From the NCBI GenBank assembly GCA_000349905.1, contig KB722742.1:736354-800353 (forward strand): DNA of 64,000 nt, written 5' to 3'. How positions within the stretch are numbered: the first letter of the stretch is position 1; the number at the start of each line of letters is the position of its first letter. Under the pieces are notes generated by a model. It saw only the letters and a program-made list of their open reading frames with translations, was not told where the DNA came from and did no database searches. A program made the position numbers and the translations under genes. This stretch comes from Volvariella volvacea V23 (Eukaryota; Basidiomycota; Agaricomycetes; Agaricales; Pluteaceae). Shown piece after piece: positions 1 through 11,268 of this stretch.

Positions 1-383
1 ACAGCCCATTCCCAAGGGCGAATGGTCCAAAAAGTTTAAAGCTAGTGTCGTCCCGATACCCAAGCTTCGTGGCAACTAATCTGATCACTAGTTACATCGT
101 CATTGCGACGCTGGCGCTCTCGGAGTACGTTGCAAGAGAAAAATATGAGTGTGTATTCCACAATGCATTGCGAATAATGTTAAGGACTGCAGGGAGAAGA
201 GGTAGCAATGGCGACAAAGCGCGAAGAGAGCACCATTACGAGTAAGTACTTAGATTGAACATATCGAAGGCGAGCAAAGCAGTACAAAGTGATACATGGA
301 AAGAAAACATACAGCATATGACAGATGAGCGAATGACGTGTTAATGAAGTCCTGGATGCGTTTTATGAACCTGGAGGATGGAC
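1..383. other. Intergenic, no gene seen
   Basis: This is the left edge of the window, downstream of the Zn-cluster regulator that ends at 384. The short open frames here have no recognisable protein character and no plausible splice structure. It probably holds the 3' untranslated region of that regulator. Confidence 0.5.
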
Positions 384-3300
384 TCATCCCATGGAGTAAG
401 GCGGCGAGAGCTGCATCAGGATGCATGCTTCGGTAAGCTGATCACGGAGACTAGCTGCTTGTTCTCTCCAATCTGAACGTCATAGTGTCAATGAGTTCAC
501 ACTTCCGAAAGAAAAGAAGAGACTCACAGTTGGAAGGCCACATTGCAATCAGTTGGTTGGCTATGAACAATAGGTCTTTGGCTAATTCCAAAGCCCCAAC
601 GTGCTGGTGATTGAGACGCTTCCAGATAATGAGACAACTTGGTAGACTATCAGCGAATAGATGTCAGGTGAGAGTAGCTACACTTACAGTGCAAGTTGAG
701 TTATGAACCAAGATGTGTAGAAGGGGCGTTGGAAGAATTGATTCTCACTACCAGTATGGTTGATGGTAGCCTTGATGCCTTCAATCACTCGACTTTGATA
801 TCTCACTATGATGTTATCCTCAGCACTGCTCGTTAAAGTCAATAAGGCGCCTTACCCCATTCGGTGGCGGACTCGGGGGTGAAGAATGGTCCACCCAGAT
901 TCGTTTGACCTCTGCCCAGGCCATGTAAGCTACGGATTAAGGGTAAGGCGTGCAGAACCTACACGTTTGGAGATGACACAAACCTACGGTACAGTTGCGC
1001 GACTGTTAATCGCGTACTGTGGCGAGTAAGTACGCGAAGGCGAAGGCGAGGGCGATCACTCACTTGTGCAGGTATTCACTAGTGACATTAATTATAGTAC
1101 CGTGGCATTGGTGATGGAGTTGTAATGCATCTTGAATCGCCGTGGCCTCTGACATGATGGCGACGGCGTGTTCGGCCTTGTCCTCCTTGCTATAAGACTG
1201 CTGCTGAACACGAGTGGCAAAATTCCAAAGAAGCATGCTTCGACAATAAAGTGCCCATATTGACTTCTTGGGAGATATCGATGTGTTGTTGCGATAGTTG
1301 GGAGAAAGGCGGTCGAGATATTCACCCGGGAATAGTAGCTTGTACTGCCATGAGGTTAGAAACTGACAATTTATGAATAGAATATAAATGACATACTCTA
1401 CCCGGATCACATAATTGGAGGGGTGGCAATTGGGTGTTGAATACGACGCATTGGGCAAAATGACTGGAAATCAGACTCAAAGCCACCCAGCATAACCGGC
1501 GACATTCCTCGTCTCGGATAGATTTAGCATCCCAAGAAGAGTCCCACGGAAGGGGATAAGACCAAGTCGCACCCACGCCATCGGAGCCAGAGCTATCAAT
1601 GGGGATGCACGAGCATCTGTTGGCCTGTGGGTAATCATTGATCTCGAGACTGGGAACGCCATTTATCGGAAACCTTGCTACATCAGGATCATTGGCATCG
1701 ATCAAGGTGAGGCCCATTGCGGTAATGATGTTGTCAAGCAAGACCATTTTGGCTTGGACGCGTGCAGGCTGATATTCCGAATGAGCAGAAAATTCATAGA
1801 GGACAAGGAGCTGATGGAAGTGACGTCTAGCGTGTCAGCGATGGCATAACCCAGCGGCGATATTACTTACCAGAGCGGCCTCGGCCAATGTTATATCATG
1901 ATTGCTCCTGGACGCAGCCCAGGCTACTTCCAGTTGCTCTTGGGCTTGCTTGAAGAAGAATGATGCACTATTACGCTTTGCGTCAGCGTAAGCAATCCGG
2001 GCGTTCGAGCTCATTAAAGCTGCGAGGGCTTGGACGGCATATACAAACGCCGGGTGAATATAAAGTCTCTGCTGCTCGTCGTATAGGGTTTTAATGAAGA
2101 ACTCGATATTAATGAATGATAGCCAATGTCCACACTCCTGGCATCTAATGATGAAAGAGACGTCAGCCGAATCCAATCCAAGAGTAACCTAACGCACATG
2201 AATTCTATATTCCTCACTAAATCTTCAAGACTGCGAAATCGATGAGTAAAATGTGTGGTCCGTTCTCGATGAGTGCTCACTTATAGGTTCTAAACCAATT
2301 GTCCCACCACTGCCTCTGAGATTGCTCCGTGGTCGGTGAAGTGGGTGTAGGGAATGCGTAGAGATCAGATACGAAGTGGGTTTGAGAGGCGTAGATATTG
2401 GATGGTGCTTGATAGCCATACGACATAGGCGTTGGCTGATGAGGAGAGACGACGACAGGAGGGTGAAGATGCTGCTGAACTTGGACACGGGGGATTTCAG
2501 CGCGATCAGTCGGCCTAGAAGGAGCAGAGGAAGACTGTCCACTGCCGTCCATGTTGCTCACCGCTTTAGCTGAGGCAAATTCTCGGGAGTCAGGAGGCTG
2601 ATCAACGGTCAATCGTCTGCGTTTCTGAGTTGGTTCAGAACCGTCAGGTGGCCGCTTTTTACATGTTCGTTTACGAGTGCCGGGGTGCTTATCAGGCCCT
2701 CTTCGTTTTGGAACTGCATCATACTCGCATGGATTAGACCGCCGGAGGCAGTTGTGGCATGCGGGTCTCGTCGAATCACACCGAATTTTTCGACTACGAC
2801 TAGAAGGACGACAGGGTGAGGAAGCCCGTCGCTCGTTAGTATTCCGCTATAAGGCTTAATGAAAAGACACAATAATAATGAAGCGGACATACCACTGACG
2901 ACAAGCTATGACAACCATCGATATTTCCTTTCGCGACTCTCGTGAACGACTCGTTGCAGTGCTTGTAGAAGGTTCTGAACGCTCGGCAGGTTGCATGGAT
3001 GTTGGTTTGTAATCCGCCGCCTTGATTTCAGTCAAATTTCCAGTAGCACGGGGATAAGTTGGGTCATGGGACAATTCACCAGGCAACGGTCGTTGAGAGT
3101 GCGCGTTATACCTGAAATCCGTGACCCCGTCGGTATGATGGTGGAGGGGACGAGAATGATCCGGATGGATTGGGAAAGTATATCTAAGGTGGTTACGAGA
3201 AGGCGATAATTGTGGAGGAAATACGTTTTGAGCGCCAACATTCGGTGGTTCTAACGGCGTGGCTTGAATCGGGATTTGTTGCTGAAGGCCCAGTGTCTGA

Positions 3301-3554
3301 TGATAGTTATATTGCGGTGAAAGAACTGTTGGGGTAGGTTGAACGCCTTGATACCGGACTTAATTGACAGAGTTGGTGAGAATATGCAAAAGATGGAATG
3401 GATGCGATAGCAACAACTTACGATTGTCACTGGATGGTGTCAAAGCATCGTAAACTGGCGAGTGTAGACCTGAGCCATCTTCGCTAGACTGAGGACCATC
3501 CTCATGCAACATGGGCTGGCGAATGGGGGAAAGAAAGCCGTCGTTGGAGCTCAT
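384..3554 (-). CDS. Zn(II)2Cys6 fungal transcription factor
   Basis: This is probably a nuclear sequence-specific regulator. Joining two exons across an intron near 2806-2901 rebuilds a complete binuclear zinc cluster with spacing CX2CX6CX6CX2CX6C (C-RQ-C-RSRKIR-C ... C-HN-C-LRRSNP-C), followed by a basic linker rich in K and R. The intron falls inside the codon of the second cysteine. A Ser/Pro/Gln-rich stretch follows. A middle region near 1477-1560 has the RRLCWVALSLI-type signature of the fungal-specific transcription factor domain. The C-terminal exons read through FFTPESATEWG near 850 and end in a short exon with its stop at 384. The N-terminal exon starts MSSNDGFLSP at 3554. There are many short introns, and boundaries in the middle and 3' third are approximate. 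The target pathway cannot be told from sequence. Confidence 0.8.
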
Positions 3555-6500
3555 GCCCGTGACGGAAAGAGGAGATGGAGGAATGCAAATAAGGGTGGAC
3601 TAAACAGGGTGAGGTGGCTGTTTGTAGTACAGGGAGGACACTTGGCCACGCGAGTTTGAGTGCAAGAAGGGATAAATTCTTGCGCCCCACGGTAGATCGC
3701 GACTTTGAACAAGAAGCAGGCTTATGAAACGAACAGCCAGAGATGCGAAGATCAGAAGATCACACATGCAAATGTTTTCTGCAGTGACCGGTAATTTCCA
3801 ACGAACCCTTGACCTTAGTGGAGACGAAAAATCCCACAAACCAAGAATCGAGCTGAGGGAGTAGGCAGAGCCACTGATGCAATAAACGGTAACAGCCGCC
3901 CAGAAAGTAAGGTTCGGTGCATCGTCGGATGAGGCAAGTGAAAGAGAACAAAACATACATAGGTTGTTTGGGAACCCACGGCTAATTACACTGTCAAACC
4001 CTGTTCCCAGAAAGGCAACACCTGCCTCCTTCAGTACCATCCTCCCACACCTCAGCAAACCGACGGGGTGGAATGTACCTGACCGGTTCGCCATACGATC
4101 GACCATCCACTAAAGCCTCCGAGCTAGTAGGTAAAGGCTCGACCCATCTGTAGTATTGATTCAACTTGTGCTCCCCCAACACACCTTTCATGTCCATATT
4201 TCACCATTCGTCATCGTGTTCCACACCATTGGGTTCTTTGTGTCCTTGCACTCTTGAGTGTCATCGATTCTTGCTTCTCCCCGCGATGCCAGTCCAAGGG
4301 TTCACGCTCCCTTCTCTTAGTGAGTTTCTCGGTCCCTTCTCAACAAATTATTCATAAAAAGCGATAGGTCCTGCCCTTCTGCATCTACGGACCGGTCTAT
4401 CGTTCTTGCTAGATTCAGACCATTCCAGGTCGCACCCCTGAGGACTTGATGCGCTTCTCCTTGGATCATAAACTAAGTTCTTTCGGCTCCTTCCACATCC
4501 CTATCTGCATGGGCTCATCCGTTCATCGCCAACCACACGTTGGTCATTATCCAACCGCTGAAATCCCCGCCCTATCTGCTCCAGATTTAATCGTGACAAC
4601 ACGAGGTAGTGATGTCGACTTGCACTCGCTGGCCAGTGATCAAACTTCTTTCTTGCACTGCATTCCCTCCCGCTTTGTTTGTCCACCAGATCACGGCTGA
4701 CGTTTTGATTCGGAGTTATGGTCGATAATGCGTCAACCCCGTCAGCAGGCCATTAAAGACGTATTTAACTAGGCACGTGTCCCGGGGCCACCACGCCAAT
4801 GCACTCCCGTTTCCCATGATGTTGTCTTCAATCCGGCGCTGTTGATTTCGTCATCGTCAGCGGATGCAACACATATTCGTCATGATGCACGAGAGATGGT
4901 AAGGCAGCCTCGTGCATGTGAGGCGTGCAACACCAACCACATAACCATACCTTCTGCCACGGGGCTGACGTTTACAGGATAGTCCTGCCCTTAGGATTCT
5001 TGGATATACCAAATTCAAATGTGCTGGTTACAAACCCAGCTCATGGACAACTGCCAAGGACTATTTGACGCACTAACAGGCCTCATCCGATTGGGAACAT
5101 CAATAATGCATGGCACCTGGTGCCTTATCGTAATACCTGTCGCAACATTACCGTACATCCAGAGGGGTTCACACGACGTTGAGGATGCTGCCTTCCCGAG
5201 TTCCGGAATAGGTCACAACACCACTGGACTACGAACCAGGGTAAGGCAGAGGTTGGTTTTAATCTGCAGCGTGATGCACTTGATAGGCCTAGACCCCTAA
5301 GAAGGTGTACAGGGAATGTTCGGTCAAACCTATGCCCAATGGGGCGCCGTTGCCGTCAAATATCAGAAGCTTCCGTTTGTCTGATACGCTGGAATACAGG
5401 AGACGTCCCTTAGCCATAGTTTCAAGCAATTTTAGCCCGAAGCGACTGTCTCTTGTATGGCGACCGCTGAAATCGCGCCAGCCAGGCCTGCTTCTGTACC
5501 ACGACTAAAGAATTGCCTATGACCTAGTCAGCAGGGCAATCTCCCCTGATTATCGTCACACAAAGTCTTATCCAATAGTATTCAGGCACTTGTGGCGTTG
5601 CTGAGGGCAATGAGCGCAATATTGACGACTGTTGTGCAGAAGCGTCTCGGAGGTTTTTTGCTTCCGTGCTGCAGGGATGTAACCTAGGTTGTTGCCTTGT
5701 CCGAGGCCGGGATTTGCTAAATTTTTTTAGGTATTTGACTATGTAGCCACATCCAAGTTAGAAGGTTTCTCGTACGAACTATCGATTTTTAATATTGCAC
5801 TTTTTAGCGATTGGCCCTCGCTTATATCCCCAGGAACCTCGCGTTTTTCCGACTTGTGCATTAGGCAGGTATTGTAGTCGCTGGCGTGGTAAGCAGTTTG
5901 TAGGTTGTCACGTCGATGTGGACTGTGAAGATGTAGTCCTGGTGTATACCCTCGGTGCAAAGTTGTTATGCAGATCATCTTGGCACGTCGGTTGTCTAAA
6001 TTAAGCGTTAATACCACCGACGAGTCCCTTGTGGCGGAACATTGGAGATTGAGGATGACACTTTGCGAGATCGTGCTTCTCAAGACTTCCTTTTCTAGAT
6101 ATGTCGCGACTGGACGGACTGTACAAAAAAGGTGAATGCCGCATCTCCGAGAACTTTGGTGTGCCCACCAAATGGGGAGGGGTTGCGGTGATACCGCGCG
6201 AGTGCCAAATCATCCACATTTGGTCACCATCCCGGAAGCCGACTGGTGGACTATGACAGATCATGGGAGCTGGATTCGGCCCTCAATAATCGCTATTAGC
6301 CCTCCCACCCGCGCCCCGGACTGGCTGCCTACTCATGGCCGTCTGCATGCCCTTGTAGGCTATCTATATGCACAGCGGGGAACCTTATCGTGCAGCTGAC
6401 TGACCAATGGAATCTGTTGCCAAGCTTCGAGAAGGTGGACAGTAGTATTAAGCAGTATCCCTGTGGGCTAGAGCACCATGATCCTTGAGACGAGGCTAGC

Positions 6501-7728
6501 ACAAAGTTCAACGTCAACGACTTGACCCCGATCGTGGGCCGACATAACGCCCACTGCCTTCCAGACTTCATCGACTAGGGATGGGCAAGTGTTACGGTAC
6601 CCTCATACAGTCCAAGAGCTATAGATTCATATCGAGCGGAGAACCATTAAGGTTTGGAATGAACTCTCCATGAGCCACGAGCTGGCTGGGACCACAATGG
6701 ACGTGCAGGGTCCTCACCAGCGCGGTCGAGGTAGAAGGAGGTCGAGTGGTTCTTAAAATGAAGGCCGTGGAGTTTGGTTTTCATTTCCATAGTTCTGGGT
6801 CCTCCTCATCTATACAACTATACCAATTCATTTCGGGGTGGCTGAATCTGCCTACACGGAGGACTGGTCGTCTAGCCTGATTTAGATGGTATTTCAACGA
6901 TTCTTCATCATTATTGGGCAATGAGCGCATCATTGGTCTGCTCGCAAGCTTGCCAACATTCAGCTTTCCCGTTCAAGTTTCATTCTCTGATGCAGCAACA
7001 CGTCGTGACGGGGTTCCGCCCGCAACAGTTGACAGATTATCGATTAACACAGTGCTTGAGCACATGGACGAAGCTGAGAAATTATAGGAATTGATAACGT
7101 CACTTTGTCGGTGATAAAACTGTATGCGAGCACTGCCGTGCGGGGTTGAGGCCAACGTCATTATCGATAGCCAAGGCTCCGTTGATTGGCTCGATCAAGC
7201 TAAGTGCCAGTGCGGATGGAGTCGTGGCTTCACCGGGTGCCCAAGGAAAGGCCATCGCGATGCCAGCTCTCTGGAGCGGCATACGTACAAGGACAGTGCA
7301 GGATCCATGAACGCCTTGCGCTGAATTTTGTTGATGTCATTGGCTTTCTCAATTGATGGTGAGTTGAACATATTGAGGCACAACGCCGTGATCCAGTGCG
7401 AGCCTAGCCATAGTTATATAAAGCCAACACCTTGACGCGAGGCTCATGATATCACCCATCCAGTCGTTGACGCGTTCTTATTGAGTCACAATTCCGGGTA
7501 TATCTATCCCCTTCAATAAATAGCGTCATGCCAACGTCAATACTCCTTTCTTCAGTTAAGTGACTTTGGTCAGGAATCAAGCCGTTCTCCGACTCGAACA
7601 GGTTGGAACCCATCAGCTGTTACAACTCGTAAGGAAGCCAGACCAAACTGCCTCCCAGCGACCACTGTATGACCAGGATTAAACAGGATTGAATAGGGTG
7701 GCGTTAATTTGCAACCTTTGAAGGAACA
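3555..7728. other. 4.2 kb gene-poor region
   Basis: No recognisable gene was found on either strand. The longest frame (168 codons, minus strand, 3600-4106) has irregular composition, matches no family I know and may be 5' leader or promoter DNA of the regulator ending upstream. Frames between 4.4 and 7.3 kb are short and unrelated to each other. I see no terminal repeats, transposase motifs or tandem arrays. A TATA-like TTATATAAAG lies near 7414, about 310 bp before the kinase gene. Confidence 0.5.
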
Positions 7729-8962
7729 ATGTCGACGTCGTCCTCCCCCCTGTTTGATCTGACATCTGAACACGGTGTACATGCCTACATCTCATCTACC
7801 CCATTTGCTACAGAGGACCCGAGTGAAATCACTTCGCTTTCCGGTGGGACTGCCAATTTCACTTATCGGCTTCATCTACGCAACCCATATGAGGGTCGTA
7901 GTACTGTCATCTTGAAGCACGCTGAACCGTACGCAAAGCAGTCTTCCACGCTAGCCTTCTCTGTGGAACGTCAGGTGCGCTTCCACGCCCTATTTATTGC
8001 CGCATATGTGGTCAAGTAACTGCCCCAGAAATAGGTTTATGAGGTTGAAGCCTTGACACGGATACACGCGTATCTGCCATCAGACTCTTTCGTCACTGTA
8101 CCAAAGGTCCACCTCTTTGATGTGGAGCAGCATGTCATCATAATGGATGATTGCGGGGAGTGTAACACGACACTGAAAGACTATGTGCTGCAAGGCCACC
8201 TCACGTCAACGGAAACGACCAAGGAGCTCGCTCGATCATTGAGTCAGTTCATCGCATCTATACATCGGTGGGGAAACAACGCTGCAATTTGCGAGTTCTT
8301 TGACGGGAATCAGCAAGCCAAGACGTTAAGCTCGTGGGCGACGTATGGAAGGCTCGTGGAAACGTTGACATCAGGCCAACAACAACTCCCTGCATTCCAT
8401 GACAATCCCATCAGCATCTCAGAGGAAAATTTAGGAATTATACGCAAATTGGCGGACACCACCCAACAGGCTATGCTGTCCGCTAACCAATATGTGAGTC
8501 TTATTATACTGGTTTCAACTCGTACTGAGTGGTGAAAAGTTCGTCATGGGGGATTTCTGGACTGGAAATGTTATTCTCAGTCTAGATGCGTCCAACCAGA
8601 TTCAACGTGTATATGTCGTTGACTGGGAACTGGCCAAGCCTGGAATTTTAGGGGTGGAACTTGGGCAGTTTTGTGCCGAGCTGGATTTGCTGCAGAAGTT
8701 TCACCCTGAATCGACTAGTGTCATATCAACATTTCTCACAACGTTCCTCACTACCTACCGAGAACACGGGATACCCGACGCGGAGCTTGCTAGACGAACA
8801 CTGGTGCACTGGGCAACTCATTTGGTCGTGTGGACCCCTGTGGTACCGTGGGGAAGCAACGAGACAACAAGAGAAGTTGTATTAGGTGCGATTCAATTAT
8901 TGCTGGAAGGGGCAAATAAAGAAAAGGGTTTGCAAGAGTCCATAGTATGCCATTTACTCTAA
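7729..8962 (+). CDS. APH/choline-kinase-like small-molecule kinase
   Basis: The product is a predicted cytosolic phosphotransferase of the aminoglycoside phosphotransferase / methylthioribose kinase fold. Three exons (7729-7974, 8035-8493, 8540-8962) add up to 375 residues, in frame. A glycine-rich nucleotide loop (SGGTANFTYRL) lies near residue 45, followed by an ILKH lysine strand. A catalytic-loop motif MGDFWTGNVIL opens exon 3, and VVDWE, the DFG-like metal-binding strand, follows it. The loop usually reads HGD; here Met replaces His while the catalytic Asp and downstream Asn are kept. The GGTANFTYR loop is most like 5-methylthioribose kinase and its fungal relatives, but the substrate is not certain. 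The stop lies 32 bp from the stop of the convergent LtrA gene. Confidence 0.8.
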
Positions 8963-8994
8963 AGATACTTATTGGATAGTAACAGCGAGGGAAA

Positions 8995-10954
8995 TTATAC
9001 CACAACAGCCGACTCCAGTTTCTCTACAACTTCAGGTTGCTTCTCTGTCGTAGCGTTCACTGTTTCCGAGGACAAAATCCTGTCGAGTTGGCCCTGGTTC
9101 TGGTCACCCGCTTGACCTTGCTCCTCCGCAGTGTTATTCCCTTGTGATGATGATGCAACGTCATGCCCTGTGGAGAGTGACGAGTCTGGCATAGCACCGA
9201 ATTTGCCCACCGCGTCCAATACAACCAAAGCGATAAGGATGCTGACGTGAATTGACAAAATGTGAACGGAATCATTCAGGTTGTCGCTCAGTGGTAATAG
9301 AACACAGGTAATGGCAGCCCTATGTCTATTTGATTAGCTCAACACTACAAGCAAATCCAGCTTACTCACGTAACGCGCAAGACAATGAGGACATTGCGGG
9401 GTATCAAACTAGACCCCTTTGCGTCCATACTCTTGTGCAACCAACCGATGACAGCTAGGCATAGCAGGGAAACGGACAATCCTCCTGCTAAGTACCATTG
9501 AACACCTTTTGAAACCGTCTCATGGTCAACGAGCTGGTGAAGTGAAGCACTCCAAAGGATGAGCCCTGCTGATAGCGGAAAATGAACATAAACCGATGCA
9601 AATGCGCTAAACCAGTGACGCCTGAGTGCGTGGACGAATGTGTGAGAGACATCCTGCTCGAAGTAAAGCCAGCCGAATAGGTAGGTCGCCATTAAACCCA
9701 ATATAGACCTTCCGAATTGGGGTGTGACTCCGACATTAGGAGGGACAGCAGAGTAGGTCAGGTTCAAGAGAGCCTCCCCTAGAACGATAATAACGAACTG
9801 ACTTTCGCGTTCAATATGGTGCCTGGATGGGTTAAATGAGTTCCCGGGTATTCGTAGTTGGTATTTGTTGTCATACTCACTCGATATTGAGAGCGGGAAC
9901 GTGAGAAGCATGTGTTCTGGGAGCTACTCCAAGACGATGGGCCAATAACGCCAATATAGCTGACAATCTCAATAAAAGATCCAACACTACACCCATTCCC
10001 AAGATTATCCAAACAGTGGGCTGAGAATGAACCCAAATAAGAGGAAAGCACAAAGCAATTTGTGCCAAGGTCCCTTTCATTGGTTTATTGGGTAATCAAT
10101 TAGCGAGAATCGCAGACTATAGTGCAACTTACCAGCAGCCTGAGCAAGCTGGGTCTTAGCGAACTTTGGTAGTGCAAAAGCGTATATGATGTTTTGAATA
10201 ATAGAGAGTGCTCGTGCTATAATGTAAAATAGGATCGTTGCACGCAAACTTGGGAGCGGGTGTTCCTCTCCGTGGCTTTCGCTTGGAGCGACGGCACTGT
10301 GAGATAAGGCGCTTGCATTTGCAATATATCCCAGGAGGAGACACATAACCAATAATATATATATGCGTTGCGGGATCTGTAATCCCACCATCAGGAATGT
10401 ATGGGAATATATCCTGCGGACGTACGTCGTCGGTACCGGACCTAGAGAAAATGAGTAAGGGAATACATGGGCATTCGGGGCTGACCTGTTGATGAATATC
10501 CGAAGGTCATGCCATACAGCCCAGCTTGGAAAGAATAGCACTATCTATATCCAAAAATTAGTCACAGTGAGCACTCATGACAACGTTCAATACTCACAAA
10601 AATTCCGACACTGAGTCCCGAAAAGACTTCCGTTGCACCATGTCCTAGTTGTTGGAGAATAGCAACAAAAATGAGGTCGAAGAATAGCTGTATAAAGAAG
10701 CTCTCAACGAGTCATTCATGTGCCAAAATACTGCGCCACCCACCTCAAACCGACTTGGCTCCCGCTCCGCGCGTTCTCGCCAAATTATCCCCTGATGAAG
10801 GTATTGCCTCATAACTGGAGCCTTGAAATAGTGGCCCCCAAGGGGCTTGTGGTGGTGAGCAGGCTCATCGTCAAGGAAGTTGATTTTCTGGCATCAGGAG
10901 ATCAAGGTGTGAGTTGTGCTCTTTGAAGGGCACAAAGCGTAAGACTGACTCCAT
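8995..10954 (-). CDS. LtrA-family multi-pass membrane protein
   Basis: The gene encodes a polytopic membrane protein of the low-temperature-requirement A family (PF06772), whose biochemical role is poorly known. Family marks are LFFDLIFVAILQQLGHGA in the first membrane segment (near 10620-10690) and HIERESQFVIIVLGEALL near 9790. Several further hydrophobic segments follow, and the tail after the last segment is polar, rich in Gln, Glu and Ser. The start chosen is the ATG at 10954: a 21-nt first exon (MESVLRF) splices in frame to KINFLDDEPAHHHKP. There are short introns throughout. It converges on the kinase gene, with 32 bp between stops, and is divergent from FCP1. Exact exon limits in the middle are approximate. 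Confidence 0.8.
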
Positions 10955-11268
10955 GACGAGATGGCCCTCCGCGACGTGTTGTGTGGATGTACGGTCTCCG
11001 GCCGTCTGGATCTGGCATGGCTGAGCGTCTCGTTCAAGTGAAGGGGAGAGCGCCGGAGCAGGCCAAGTCCACGTTTGCTGAACCCTTAGGCACGGGCATG
11101 ATATGATAGCAGTGATAAGAAGTGAGATATTGGGTAACACTGGGGAAGGGATGGGTGTCCGAGAAAGTTGCGGGAAATAAGGCACGTTGAGTAACAGCCG
11201 ATAGCCGACAGGACCACACAATCAATACAGTCACGTCCACAGAATACAAGAGCCTCAACTGGCTTGCC
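10955..11268. promoter_or_regulatory. Head-to-head spacer, LtrA gene / FCP1
   Basis: This 314 bp lies between the start codons of two divergent genes, so it should hold both promoters. I saw no clear TATA box. The frames crossing it have no protein character. Confidence 0.45.

Noticed and set aside
45..245. Short plus-strand frame at the window edge
   Set aside because: It begins with a GTG, has no protein character and no splice partner.
3600..4106. 168-codon minus-strand frame upstream of the Zn-cluster gene
   Set aside because: Its composition is irregular, it has no known motif, and two overlapping minus-strand frames compete. It may be leader or promoter DNA.
5019..5300. Possible decayed hydrophobin or small secreted protein
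   Set aside because: The cysteines do not follow the eight-Cys hydrophobin pattern on either strand and there is no signal peptide.
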